In this document: positions 20,267 through 32,239 of the stretch, piece by piece
Layout: each line of letters opens with the position of its first letter
Numbering within the stretch: the stretch's first letter is position 1
Assembly (NCBI GenBank): GCA_031835245.1
Contig: JAVKOQ010000160.1
Span: 48,501-112,500, forward strand
Origin: Balamuthia mandrillaris
Lineage: Eukaryota; Discosea; Longamoebia; Balamuthiidae
Length of the DNA: 64,000 nt
Direction: 5' to 3'
The notes under the pieces: generated by a model
Seen by the model: only the letters and a program-made list of their open reading frames with translations
Told to the model about the DNA's origin: nothing
The model's database searches: none
Made by a program: the position numbers and the translations under genes

Positions 20267-21493
20267 TCATTCTTGCTTATCTGTTCCCGTTGGGTGGTGA
20301 TGGCGTTGTTGACGTTGGAGAGAAGGAGGCCTAGGTGTAGTCTGCAGCACATGTATTTTTGGCTGAAGGAAGCCTTTCGTGGCGCCCTTATCTCGTACAG
20401 GTATTTTACGCGCATAGATATTACAGAGGCGGTGGCAGCTGTCAGTGCCATCAACAGGGTAGCCTTCGTCTTGCAGCTGTTCCATGATATGCTGTCCCAA
20501 TGCATTGCGCTCCTTTCCTCGCAATAGGCGGTCTGCAAGGTGAGCGTGAAGACATTTAACGTGGTGTGCCTTGGTTATGCCGCACAATCCTGTTCCCAAG
20601 CGCAGCCGCTGCTGTGGGTCTGCTTCCAATTCCTGCAATGTCTTCTCTGGGATGAGGTGCCTTCTCTCCTCCGCAACTACCTTGTGCATTTCTTCTACTT
20701 TTTGCCTCAGTTGCGGGTTGCGCTTAACTGTCTTTGAGTACTTTTCGATGCTACCAGCACGCTCCCACTCTGTCATTTTGTCTTGGAGGAGAGGGCACCG
20801 TAGCCAAGGACCACCTGTGTGTACTGTCGCTGCACCATTTTCTCCTTTCATTATATTCTTCTGTTAGCGCTCTCGTCTTCCATTATATTTTTTGAAGAGG
20901 AAGAAGGAGAAAAGAGACCTACCTGCAGGCGAAAAAGCGGGCAAAACAACAGCCTGCGGATAGCCATGCTTGCACTTGTGCTTGGCAACTCCACAAAGAC
21001 GGTGATAGTGGCTTTTTCCCAATTCCTGGGCCACAAGTATTCGTTCCTCTTCTGTGGGGTGCTCCATGTATTCTTCCTGCCAGAGCACATTGCACCACAC
21101 CACACCCACACCACACTCCTTAGTAACTTAAAAGCAAGGAAAGCGAATAATGCTAAGAGTGGAATGGCATACCCAAGGTCCCTTATTGGCAGTCATCACA
21201 TCTGTAGAAAGTGGTACAGCATCCTGGTCGTAGTGCAGAGACATAGCGCTGTGTGTTTTGCAGGAGGTTGGAGAGGCGGTACCACCGGCCTCGCTTTGTG
21301 GTGAGGCCTCATTGCGGCCAGCGGTGGGTTGCTTCCGAGAGGCGCTACACGCTGTGGAGCATGCTCGCTGGGGTTGCGATACCCAAGCCCTAAAGTCATT
21401 TCTGCATTTCCAACGCCAGTGAAGAGGGCATGGATTGGAAAATCTTGGGGGGAGGAGGAGGAGGAGGGTCTTGTTGGCGGCCTTGCTGCTCAT
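20267..21493 (-). CDS. DUF501-domain protein
   Basis: Three exons are proposed: 21493 to about 21172, about 21085 to 20926, and about 20810 to 20267; the junction phases are compatible. The middle exon gives CKHGYPQAVVLPAF. The last exon gives GGPWLRCPLLQDKMTEWERA and, after a helical stretch, the signature HHVKCLHAHLADRLL followed by NALGQHI. Bacterial DUF501 proteins show the same order: a CxxGxPQV block, a T/RCPxLxxxxxRLE-like block, and VKCLHxxxA with N-P-x-G. The function of the family is unknown. The N-terminal ~105 residues are low in conservation and partly Ser-rich. The C-terminal ~70 residues after the domain look non-conserved and may belong to an unrecognised intron. Eukaryotic occurrences are, to my knowledge, sparse. 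Confidence 0.75.
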
Positions 21494-21638
21494 TTCTTTT
21501 TCTGTGGTCTGCCAAGCCTTTTTTTTTTTGTTTATACACGGGTCGACACGAACGATTCAATCCACCTTAAATAAATAGCGAGATTTCTACCCTCCTTAAA
21601 CGTAGCCCCCAAAAAAAAAGGGTAAAGCACACAGCAGC

Positions 21639-23518
21639 ATGTTGCGCAAGACGACGCCTTTGTCCTCCCCCCTGCTGGCCCGTTCTTCTTCCTCCTTGGT
21701 GGCCCCCTACGCGGCCTCGCAGGGCTTAAGAAACACCGCTGTTCTTCGAGGATGGGTTTGCTCTCAAGGTTCGTCCGTCTCACCCCTCGCACTGGCTCCT
21801 TGCTTCCTCCAGGTTGGGTGGAAGAACCCAACTTGGGCACTAAGCTTAATTTTCCACGGGCAAATACAGGGCAAGTGGCTTGCTTTGGCACCGCTCTTGC
21901 AAAAATTGACGTGAAGAACCCAATTGTAGAGTTGGACGGAGATGAAATGACAAGAATCATCTGGGCCAAAATTAAGGAAAAGGCACGTCCCGTCCCTCCC
22001 TTTTGAGCCGCCTCCATTAAAGAGCTACCTCACCGCTCACACTTTGCATCATGTCCTTGTTGTTCATTTTGTTGTTCTTCTTCTTCTTCTTCTTGTTCTT
22101 CTTCTTCTTCTTCTTCTTCCTCGTGTACAGCTGATCTTGCCTTACCTCAACGTGGACCTTAAGTACTTTGACTTGGGAATGGAGCACCGTGACCAAACGG
22201 AAGACCGAGTCACAAGGGACGCTGCTGAGGCGATAAAGAAGTACAACGTGGGCATCAAATGCGCCACTATTACCCCCGACGAGAAACGCGTGCAAGAGTT
22301 CAAACTAAAGAAAATGTGGCTGAGCCCCAACGGCACCATTCGTAATATACTTGGAGGGACGGTCTTCCGTGAGCCTATCGTGTGCAAAAACATTCCTCGG
22401 CTGGTGCCAGGATGGACCCAACCCATCGTCATTGGCAGACATGCTTTTGGGGACCAATACAAGGCCACTGATATAGTAATCGGCAAACCGGGCAAGCTTG
22501 AGTTGGTATTCACCCCGAAGGACGGCTCAACAAAGCAGAGCTTTCAAGTGTTTGACTTTCAACATCCAGGAGTGGCTCTTGGCATGTACAACACAGAGGA
22601 GGTACGAATCCGTATTATGTGCACGCAAACTGCATTTGTTGTTTTTGAACTGACGCTGCACATTGTGCATACAGGCCATCACTGATTTCGCGCACAGCTG
22701 CTTCCAGTACGCCTTGATGAAGGAATGGCCACTTTACTTCAGTAGCAAGAACACCATCCTTAAGAAATATGACGGCAAGTTCAAGGACATCTTTCAGCAC
22801 ATCTACGACACCACCTATAAAACCAAGTTTGAGGAGAAGAAAATGTGGTATGAACATCGTCTTATTGATGACATGGTTGCCTTCGCCCTCAAGTCCAACG
22901 GTGGCTTCGTTTGGGCTTGCAAAAACTACGACGGCGATGTACAGTCTGACATTGTAGCTCAAGGTTATTAATCTGCCCTTTAGACTCAAGCAGTCTAGGC
23001 GTCATCTGGAGATTTCTTGTCTAACTGTCTTACCTTGTATTAGGATTTGGCTCGTTGGGATTGATGACTAGTGTTCTCATGTGCGCTGATGGAAAGACCA
23101 TCGAAACGGAGGCAGCACATGGCACTGTTACCCGTCACTATCGCGAACATCAGAAGGGCAAACCCACAAGCACTAACCCCATAGCAAGCATCTTTGCCTG
23201 GACAAGAGGTCTAGCTCATAGGGCTAAGCTCGACGATAACACCCAACTTGCTGCCTTTAGCCAGACTTTGGAAAAGGTTTGCGTTGAGACCGTTGAGTCG
23301 GGCAAAATGACCAAGGATCTTGCGCTTTGTATTCATGGGGCCGCGTATGTCTCCTCTTCTCTTTCCTCGCTTTCTCTCTTTTTTCTTTTTGTATCCACAA
23401 TATTGACGAAAATATGTGCTAATGCAACAGAACCAAGCCAGAGCATTACCTCACCACGGATGGCTTTTTGGACACGGTGGCCGCCAACCTGAACTCAACC
23501 TTGAAAAACCAACAATAA
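21639..23518 (+). CDS. IDH2: NADP-dependent isocitrate dehydrogenase, mitochondrial
   Basis: Six exons (21639-21768, 21813-21982, 22131-22601, 22675-22963, 23044-23344, 23431-23518) give 482 residues. The homodimeric enzyme oxidises isocitrate to 2-oxoglutarate, producing NADPH. The leader [20 protein letters not shown] is a clear mitochondrial presequence. Motifs include [13 protein letters not shown], the substrate site [38 protein letters not shown], the metal-binding [11 protein letters not shown] and [11 protein letters not shown], and the NADP-site [11 protein letters not shown]. Intron 2 begins with GC (21983), which is required because conserved residues run directly from KIKEK to [10 protein letters not shown]. 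That intron also has a TTC-repeat polypyrimidine tract. Intron 1 is only 44 nt. Confidence 0.96.
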
Positions 23519-23687
23519 CGCTGTGGAAAAGCAGGAACCTTCTTCAATACAGAAGTCATGTACCAACTACTTTGTTTCAAGAGAAGACAATGTGTAAAAG
23601 GAAGCAAAGAGGGGAACAGAGCGCTTCTATTCCTCAGGATTATCTATTCTGTTGAAAGGGGAGGAGTCGTCTCTTCAATTCTATCAA

Positions 23688-24236
23688 TTAATCACTGTTG
23701 CTGCTAGTAGGGTTCTCCGCCTCGTCGTTGGAAAGAAGAGAGGCATAGCTTGGCGAGTGAACCAAGCCAACATCGCTAGGGGTTATAATCTGAGAGCCAT
23801 TCTCCGCCAACTCTTTGACGGCAGGGTGTTGACTGTCTTTGAGGCGGCGGGTTTTTGGTGGGCTGGCAACGAAGGACAGCTCTCCTCCCTCCAAGTCCTC
23901 CGCTTTGTTGCGCTGAGGGGGTGGTGGGCGTATGAACTCCCACCAAACCTTCATCGACAAAATGAAGAGAGCAAGTATAAAGGTGAGGGCGTTAGCGACC
24001 ACCACTGGCCACAAAGAGAAGTAGAAGCCGTATGCCACCCACAGACCAACTCCACTCAAGAACGCTGAGTACATAACCAGCGAAATGTCTTTGGTGGAGC
24101 GTGACCGGAAGGTGTGTATCACTTGCGGCAAGAAGGAGGCGGTGGTGAGCACGGCGGCAACCAGCCCTACTGTCTCCATTCCGATGTCTGCGTCGCTACC
24201 AGAGAAACTCATCTTAAGGAAGGGCCAAGCAAGCAA
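23688..24236 (-). CDS. SemiSWEET / single MtN3-saliva sugar transporter-like protein
   Basis: An intronless 182-residue ORF. Residues about 20-100 form one three-helix MtN3 unit: ETVGLVAAVLTTASFLPQVI, with the PQ motif in helix 1, then TKDISLVMYSAFLSGVGLWV and VVVANALTFILALFILSMKV. This is the length and order of a SemiSWEET, which dimerises to pass sugars across membranes. Eukaryotic SWEETs normally hold two such units plus a linker helix; only one is present here. A hydrophilic ~80-residue C-terminal tail, absent from bacterial SemiSWEETs, ends in DEAENPTSSNSD and could carry sorting signals. Lack of introns sets it apart from most neighbours. Start may be 24236 or the second Met at 24212. 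A different PQ-loop family is the main alternative. Confidence 0.82.
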   Translation of the reverse strand: MLAWPFLKMSFSGSDADIGMETVGLVAAVLTTASFLPQVIHTFRSRSTKDISLVMYSAFLSGVGLWVAYGFYFSLWPVVVANALTFILALFILSMKVWWEFIRPPPPQRNKAEDLEGGELSFVASPPKTRRLKDSQHPAVKELAENGSQIITPSDVGLVHSPSYASLLSNDEAENPTSSNSD

Positions 24237-24652
24237 GGAAGGGGGCTGTTTAGGTGTGGTAATGGATAAGGTAAAGACAGGCAGATCCTCTCCTTTCTGA
24301 CTTTGAAGAAAGAAAACAAGAAGAAGAAAAGAAGAAGGAAGGTTTCATGTGTGAGTTTAAGGTGTTCAGGTGGATCAGGCGTGAAAATTCGCTCAAAAGG
24401 GAAATAATGCTGTCGTCGGTGGTGTCGTTGAAAAGGCATATTCATATTATTATGTCGACGGCCAATGGCGTGCCCCACCTTAAACGAATTCGCTTCAACG
24501 GACCAATCCCCATCATCCCCCACCAGAATAATGTCATGTACGATGATTTAATGGTGCTGCAATTGCGAAGCGTCACGCAGATAACAACAACTAGGAGGGC
24601 TTGTGTTGAATATTACTTGACTTCAGTGTTTGTTTGAAGAGCGAACGTGTTA
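24237..24652. other. Gap between SemiSWEET and the DH-PH gene
   Basis: Upstream of the minus-strand SemiSWEET and downstream of the minus-strand RhoGEF. Open frames exist on both strands (for example 24347-24637) but have no family resemblance. It should contain the SemiSWEET promoter and the RhoGEF terminator. Confidence 0.3.
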
Positions 24653-27644
24653 TCAGGAGGCTTGAATGTGGACCTGCTCCTTATCTCCGAAAGTGCGAGT
24701 GTGAGGACCGTGCTTGTCAGCCCATACAATCGTCAGTTGTCGCTTTGCCGTGAGAGAGCGCAGCATGGGCGTTTTGCCTTTCCTGAGTGGGTCGATGAAG
24801 CCTGGTAAGTTCTTCTTCGACTCCCGTCCAGCGATTACTAGCTTCCTTCCGCCCTGTTTCTCGCACATCTCTTGCAGATGCTGCGTCACATCTATACAAT
24901 ATTTTGGATCGGACAAGTTGCCATAGGTTGCACTCAAGATTTGAAGGTCTGAAGAAGAACGTTAGAAAGAGAAACGACGAAAGATAGAGAGAGAAATAGG
25001 GTGGCGTGCCTTCACGGTCATCTTTGTTGTTTGAAATCTCATGGTTGACCATTTCCTGCAGCTTCCATGATTCCAGAGTTTGCCTAAACTCCTCCAACCA
25101 AAGCTTTTTCTGCAGAAGAGACAATGACGTTTAATATGATCAATGAACTGGCAGGTTGAAATAATCCAAAAATAAAATACCAAACCAAAGACTTACCTCC
25201 TCTGGACTGCTGCACAGAAAGGCCCAAATGCCCTCTGGTCGCTTCAGTACAAAAGCATTGGTTTCTCCCGCTTTATGGCATCATTAGGGACAAAAAAAAA
25301 ACAACTGGAAAACACAATCAGGTAAAGCACTTACCGACAGTATCACTCAACTCTAATCCCACAAAATTGATGCTCTCTTCATATTCGAAGCGATCCTCCG
25401 ACTGCTCTTACTAAAGTAAGTAAAAGTGTTTGGGGAGAAACGTGCAAGCAACTGACCTTTTTGCGGAGTCTGACAGCGAGGTCGTTGAACAAGCACACAT
25501 GTGATTTGCGCCTGTGTGTATCCACGGAAGACCATCCTGTTAGGTCTCCCTCCTTAACTAATACACGGTGAGGCTTCACTAGGACCTTAAAGAACAAAAT
25601 AAAGTGTAAGCAGAAGCATTACTAATGAAAATGAAGTAGAGTTAACGCACCAGAGGCATATTTTCTGTGTTGTTCTGGAGTCTTAAAATACGGTTGCGGT
25701 TATCTTGTGCTCTCTTGCGCTCATTGACAAAGCCATTTAATTCCTTGACCTTCTCCATAGCTTCGCAGAGGTTTTGGTAATCCACATGAGTTGTCTGCGT
25801 GGAAATGTTTCAGAAAAAATTACAAGAAGATGACCAATGTGCATGAACATGATCTACCTCAGTATACTTGATGAGCTCTCGCAGCAACAGTTCATAACGA
25901 GGGAGTCGTTGTACTGGTTGAATAAGAAGGGAAGCAAGATCAAGATGACCAGCTGCTTTAGCTGATCGTGTACATTCCTACAGTGCCATTTGGGATAGAC
26001 GTGAGTTAAAAAGACTTGTTTTATACCAAATAATAATTTTGGGGGACCAATATTATCGAACCTGCAACAGAGCTGAAAACTCGGTATTTTTGGCCTCTAA
26101 TTTCCGTAAAACATCTATACCTTCTTGATAGTTATTTATGTAGGTAGAGTAGACTTTCATCATTGGCACCTGATACGAAATGCAAACGTGAGCTTCTACA
26201 ATATAGAAAAAAAAATTTAAACAACAGAAAAGGAAACCATTTTGAGAAACACATCTCCAAATGTGTTGACTTCAGGCCAGCCGCTTAAGCGTCCCTCCAA
26301 TTCTTTAAGAATTTCCCCGTTGACCTTGATGGGTGTCATCGGTTAGCAGGCTGGATTCTCCTATGTAAGCGAGGCAAAAAATACCTGATAAAGCACTTCC
26401 AAAGAAGAGAATATAATTGATACTTCTGCCTCAGTAATGCAGGGCTTATTTCTGGTTGAAGCGTCTTTCATCGGTGCCATAAAATGCTGACAATGAAACG
26501 TCACGTTAGTGGGCCATTTCAGGTGATGGTCATTTTGAAACTACTCACATGTATACAGGCGTCCAGTGCAGCAACATACGTTCGTTCGGTAGATATAATT
26601 TCTCTCAATACCATAGCACGCTTGCGTTGACCTTCCGAAACCTTTGAATCCTTGAAGTCATTTACTGACGATTACGGTAGATAACTAAGGTAAGGAGACA
26701 TGAAAAAGAAGGATAATAAGGGATTGCGGTGGTACCAAGTTTCCGCATTCGGACAAGCATAAGGCCTTTTCTGAACAGTTTCTGTACTTCTTTGACTTCG
26801 TTTTCTGGGTAATCAGAAAGGCGGAACGACGCACTAACTGTACCTCTTTTTACCGGTTGGCTCATTCTTATTTGATTCATTTCTACAACACTTGTTGGTG
26901 GCGCTTCTTGCGCTTCTGTCTTCTCTTCCAGCTTTTGTTAGAAATGAACATCAATACATCTCTCAAACGAAATAAACAAAAAATGGTCGAGGTTGTACCG
27001 CTGAATCTCCGCGAATAAGTTCTGCTGCCATGAGAATATTCTTTATGGAGAAAGTTACAGCGGTGTGGTGCTGCTGCAACCGTCTCTTAAGAGTAGCTTC
27101 CCCATCTTCATCTGTTTGGGCAAGTACTGCCGTAGCTTTGGATAACATCGCAGTCGTCGAACTCTGCAAGCTATTGGCCCCTATGTTGTTTTCCGTTAGA
27201 ATGATGTGAGAGAGAGAGAGAGAGAGAATTAACCAGAGATGAAAAAGTTCGCTTGAGAATGGACTGGAAGAAGTTTTGAAGCTCCCCAATGAATCATCTG
27301 TACAAGTCTGGCAGATGTCTTTCGAACTTCTTCCAAAGCGATAGCTAATTGTTGTTTTAGTGTTCCAGAAGTGCGATCCCCTGAAGATACTTGATTGTAA
27401 TTCGAGGAAAGAGTGTCCACCAACTTCTTTGATTGGGAAGTGAGATTGCTTGCTTCTTTTACAATCTCCCCACACAGTTCGGTCTTTCAATGATAATAAA
27501 ATACACAAGTTAAAAACATATTCAGGAAATGAATGATGAAGCTGACTCACTTTATCTTTGAAGTTAAATGTAAAAACCAATGCAGCGGGTTCAGGCCTTG
27601 CGGTTTCTTTACCTGTTGCGGCACCTAGCGATTTATTAGTCACG

Positions 27645-27691
<47 letters not shown>

Positions 27692-29088
27692 CAAGTGATA
27701 ACAAACTTGATACAGCGGAACTGTGTTTGTCCGAGTCACTAACAGAAGGCCGAGGAGAAGTAGGGCTTTTATGTGGCATCTTTCCTTGCATTTTATCGCC
27801 CGGTGAAGTTTTCTTGTTTTCATGCTGTGACGACGTTGTTTCTTGTTTTTGTAGGCGCTCCTGTTTGCTTTTTTGTGGTTGGGGTTGTTGTTGATGCTCA
27901 AGATATTTACGAAAAGGCGAAACCTCCTCTTTTTGTTGATATACAGGTGGAGCTGCCTCTTGGCGAGTTGGAGTCAGCTGTTGTGGCGGTTGTGGCCGTG
28001 GTTGCTGCTGTGGTTGCGGTTGTTGCTGAGGCTGCTGCTGTGGTTGTGTTGGATATCGAGAAGGTTGCTGCTGCGGCTGTGTTTGATGTTGAGAAGATTG
28101 CTGCTGCGGCGAAGGAGCAGGCTGTTGCTGTACATATTGCTGTGGAGAAGGATGGGGATTGTATGGTAGGTAGCCTGTGTTCGTTTGCGGGACGTAATGA
28201 GGGGTTCCCTGCAAACTTGGTTCTGGCATAGGATACTTGCCTCCACCTGTTTCAGCGCCATACGGTTGAGGCGGGCCACCAGTTGAGTGTTGGGTTTGAG
28301 TTTGCCATTGTGGAGGACCAGCCATAGCTGCTGGAGGAGGCGTAAGGTGGGTGGAGGTAGCTCCACTTTGCCACTGCTGTTGTTGCTGTTGTTGAGCATA
28401 GTCATGAGGGCGATGATAGGGGGTTGCGGTATGAGCTTCTCCAAAGCCACTGCTACTCCCACCGCCTCCATAATGAGCTCCCCCTCCTCCACCGCTGCCG
28501 CCATAACCACCACTACCGCCGCCGACGCCGGCGTAAGGGGAGGTGCCACCACTGCCATAGCCGCCAGTCGCCGGCGGTGAAGCGGCAGAAAAGCCACCAC
28601 CTCCACTGTAGGCCCCGCCACCATATCCACCACCACCGTAGCCACCGCCACCACTGTAGTCAGCACCACCCCCACCGTAGCCACCGCCACCACTATAGTC
28701 AGCACCTGGAAAGTGTAGCATGTCTCCACCAGCAGCGGCGGCACCACCGCTTCCAGGATAAGAGCTGGTGACAGGATAGCCACCGCCGCCACCACCACCG
28801 CTGCCAGTCCCACCCGGAAAATGAAGGGTCATGTCTGCACCACCGCCCCCGTAACCACCACCACCAGCAGAGAACTCGCTTCCCGCATACCCTCCTCCAC
28901 CGTATTGGCCGTAACTGTCCCCAGCAGGTCCCCCTGGAAAGGACAGTGGAGTAAAGTTGGTCCCTGTCACTGGAGGAGGAGGCGTATTCCACGGCGCTGC
29001 GTTGCTTGTGGGTTAATCTGGGGCGATTCTTCAAGAAGAGATCTTGAATCCAAAATCGCGAGAGGAAAATCATACCGTAGGGGTCCAT
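24653..29088 (-). CDS. RhoGEF with Gly/Gln-rich N-terminus, DH-PH module and DnaJC11-like C-terminal domain
   Basis: A gene of about sixteen short exons. Exon 1 (29088-29076) supplies only MDPY and splices in phase 1 to exon 2 at 28996. Exon 2 encodes ~170 residues rich in GGYGGGG and YSGGGGYGGGG repeats, then a Pro/Gln-rich region. A helical region follows at 27.0-27.5 kb (LTSQSKKLVDTLSSNYNQV). The DH domain starts with LREIISTERTYVAALDACIH near 26580 and contains LLIQPVQRLPRYELLLRELI near 25900. A PH domain follows at about 25.6-25.1 kb (PHRVLVKEGDLTGWSS, HVCLFNDLAV, KLWLEEFRQTLESWK). The last ~95 residues (24.93-24.65 kb: ATYGNLSDP, DVTQHLQEM, NLPGFIDP) resemble the DUF3395 domain of DnaJC11. 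It should activate a Rho-family GTPase. Exon borders in the middle are approximate. Confidence 0.82.
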
Positions 29089-29502
29089 CCGCTAACACTG
29101 TTATTAAGGCCTTCTCACCTTGTCTTGCCCCAGGTAGGGTTCGTTGCTGAAAAGAGGGATAGTTTCTCTCCCTCCTTTCTCGCCTTCCTTCAGGGGGGGA
29201 TTGAGATAGAGAGAAACCTCCAAAGCAAACCTTTTCGTTGAAGGAACAATAAACCCCCCCCCTCACCACCACCACCCAGGATTCCTTTCTTTTCTTTTCT
29301 TGCTTTGCGGCAACCAAAATTATTTTCATGTTTATTATTAATTGGTGGTGCCGACGACGACAAAAAGCAGCCCTTCTCTCCTATGTTTGTTGTTGGCGCA
29401 CAACCCTGCATATGACCTGCACGCAGAGCCAAAGGTGAACCACGTGGCAGAGACTAACAAGCGCACTCTTGTTTTCGTTACTCCGAACGGCGTTCATTTA
29501 TT
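29089..29502. other. Gap upstream of the DH-PH gene
   Basis: Lies between the start of one minus-strand gene and the stop of the next, so it should hold the promoter of the former and terminator of the latter. It includes a short poly-C run near 29255 and no convincing ORF. Confidence 0.3.
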
Positions 29503-30307
29503 TTATTTTATGAACGGGGGAGGTCTTTCTTTGGTCGAAAGCGGTTGGAATGGAGCGGAGGAGGAGGAGGGAGAAAGAGAAGCCAAGAGGGAAGAGGGAA
29601 AGGAGGAGGGGAGGAAAGATGACGAAAGTTTGGAAGGGAACGATGTGGCTCCTTCGATGGGTGGGCAACCGCCCTGGTTGGGATCGTCCTTTGCGATCGC
29701 GTTCTGCAAGATCTTCTGCGCAGAAGGCAGCGGATAGCCGCTGTCGGAAAGGCAGGCGAGCATGAACCCTCTCTCCACGAGACAGTCCTTGCTGACAGTC
29801 TTTATCTTGCCTCCATTTTGCCAGCTGCAGGTGCTACCTGCTCCTCCTCTCCTGCTCAGCTCTAGCTTCTTGCATTCTCCACCAGCAGGCAGCGAGTACC
29901 AATTGCCGTATTCTTCATTTGAGGAGCACTGGCCTTCCTTACGTTTGTCCAAGCCAAAGGAGGATCCTCTCCCCACCGTTGTATTGTCTCCTCCAATGCA
30001 ATGCCCATAGTTGCACATGGCATACTGACCCCACGTCTTGTTGACCTGCACCAAAAAGGCGGAGACTTGGTTGTACTCCATAAAAACTCTGTTTAGCAGA
30101 GCATAGCATATGAATGCGGTATCGCCAAGCAGGTCCCCAGTGTTTTGGTTGGCCAGGGAGTAGTCTCCTGGCTCGTGGAATCGATACATCACCATCTTTT
30201 CTACATTTCCATCTCCACCTGGTGGAATGCTTGCGTTAGCAAAGAGAAGATGCGAAAAGAAAAATTCTATGAAGAGAACAAGGGAAAAGAGAAGTGAGAG
30301 AAGCAGG

Positions 30308-30362
<55 letters not shown>

Positions 30363-31061
30363 GAGGTCGCACATGGTGATGGAGGAGGACATGTAGGCCG
30401 CTTTTCAAATTGGATAGGGCCGGGAACAAAGGTATTGAACACCCACGTTTGCTGAACTTTTTTGGGGGTACCGATGGTCAACATGACGGGCACGTTTTGA
30501 TCGGGAAGGGCATAGAGGCGAAAGGTCATTTTGGTGGGGTCGTCGGGATCTGTCCAACTCCATTGCTCACACATTTGAGCACGCGGGGTGTTGGCGGTCC
30601 ATGTGGGTCGTGGGCACGGTTCTTTGCCTTCGTACGAAGAACGTGGGAGCCAGCCGAACATGTTGGGAAAGGGGGAGGAGGGGTAGTGACGGCATTGCCC
30701 ATTGGAGCTTACCACCTGTGTGGTGTTTTCTTGGAACAGGTTCTCCACCTTGGGGATCTGGAAGAAGCTTGCCGATAAGGTTCTTTTGGAGAAATGTGTG
30801 AGCCTCCATGGCAAGTACTCAGCCATGACAAACAAAAACACTTCAAATCAATCTTGCTACGTACAGGTTCATGAGTTGGCGCGTAACGTCGTACTGGAGG
30901 AACCCTTCCGACAGGAGCTGCATCGTGCTCATCTGCACGTTGGCCGTGAACGAGGGCGAGATAGCGGGTGGGCTAGGGGCTGCCGAGCACCAAGCCGTCA
31001 ACCCAAGGGTCAAAAGCATCACGGCCACCAAAGCCGAGCGAGCAGTCCGCACCACCACCAT
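29503..31061 (-). CDS. Secreted cysteine-rich protein, unknown family
   Basis: Three exons (31061-30865, 30782-30373, 30218-29503) join in frame to 440 residues. The N-terminus is a signal peptide (VVVRTARSALVAVMLLTLGLTAWCSA, here summarised). The mature part has many cysteines in clusters (NGQCRHYPSSPF, EPCPRPTW, TCPPPSPC, MCNYGHCIGG, STCSWQNGG, KDCL, GGCPP) and several N-glycosylation sequons (NTT, NKT). It is probably disulphide-bonded and extracellular or lysosomal. The last ~45 residues are Ser-rich. Intron 2 contains GA repeat on the plus strand, i.e. CT on the sense strand. I do not recognise the fold. The divergent neighbour at 31434 also encodes a secreted protein and shares the 370-bp upstream region. 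Confidence 0.75.
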
Positions 31062-31433
31062 CCTTTCCTTTTCTCCTTTCTTTTCCCCCTCCCAGCACGC
31101 TACGCTTTTCGGCCTTCTGAATGAAGCGGGTGCGTTGGTTCGACTCTTGATGCTGCACGAATTCATTTGTTAATTAATTAAGGGGCTGTGGGTTCGACGC
31201 CAGGCGCATCAAGAAAATAAAAAAAAGGGGTTTTCGCAAAGAAAAGAGACGGAATTTCCAGCAGCTCTTCGCGCGCCAAAGGGGAGAGATTTCGCAAGGC
31301 AATGCACAGAAACAGAACGGTGTTCGCAGCCAGTTCCAAGTTTTGCTTGCGGTCTTTTGTTTTCCCCCAAAGCTCGAGCTTTCTTGGATTTGGGATCCCA
31401 AAACAGATAGAGATAGAGAGAGAGAGAGACATC
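31062..31433. promoter_or_regulatory. Divergent promoter region of two secreted-protein genes
   Basis: Separates the divergent Cys-rich protein and LACTBL1-like genes. It contains a ttaattaattaa element at 31170-31181, possibly part of a promoter; nothing more specific can be supported. Confidence 0.35.
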
Positions 31434-32204
31434 ATGGTCCTGGTGAGCTTGAGCAGCTTGGTGGTGGTTGTTCTCACATTAGGCGCGTCTTTGGGGCTGC
31501 TTGCTCTTCCTGCAACAATATCATGTACGCTTCTATCTGGGCTCTATCTTTAGTTTTAGTGTTTTTGTTTCAGTTTTTGGCTAAAGTGTTGCTGACACTG
31601 TTGACGTACCTGTTCGGCAGCATGGATATTGGGCATGCACGGCTTGCATGGTGCATGCCCCGAATATCCTGTGCCTGTGCCCATTCCAAACTTGGAGAGC
31701 AATCCCACCATAAACGTTGCGCTGGAGGACGTGGATGAACTGTTAGCGAAAGCTGCGAAGAAGAACAATCTTCCAGGGCTGGTTGCCATCGTGGTTTATG
31801 ACCAGGTTCGTTTTTTTCGCTCTCTTTGTTGGATGAAAGTTCCATACAAACCTTCCAATTCGTTGCATTCAGGAGGTTGTTTGGAGTAAAGGCTATGGAG
31901 AAAACGACCCACTTCATCCGTCTGGGACACCTCCCTCTGTAGATTCTATGTACGCTTGCTGCCTTCTCTGTTTCCTTCTCGCCAACTCACCGTGCATCAT
32001 GCAGCTTCAGCATTGCCTCTATCACAAAAGTATTCACGGACCTCATGCTCATGAAACTGAGGGACGAAGGCATCGTCTCGCTTGATGATCCTGTTACTAA
32101 GTATCTTCCTGAATTCTCGGTCATTAATCCGTATCATACAAATCGTCCCATTACTCTTCGTCAGCTTGCATCTCATACTTCTGGTCTTGCAAGGTAACTT
32201 AATG

Positions 32205-32239
<35 letters not shown>

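Noticed and set aside
19828-20538. Minus-strand 236-codon ORF
   Set aside because: Antisense to the last exons of the membrane protein and partly overlapping the DUF501 gene in another frame; composition is not protein-like.
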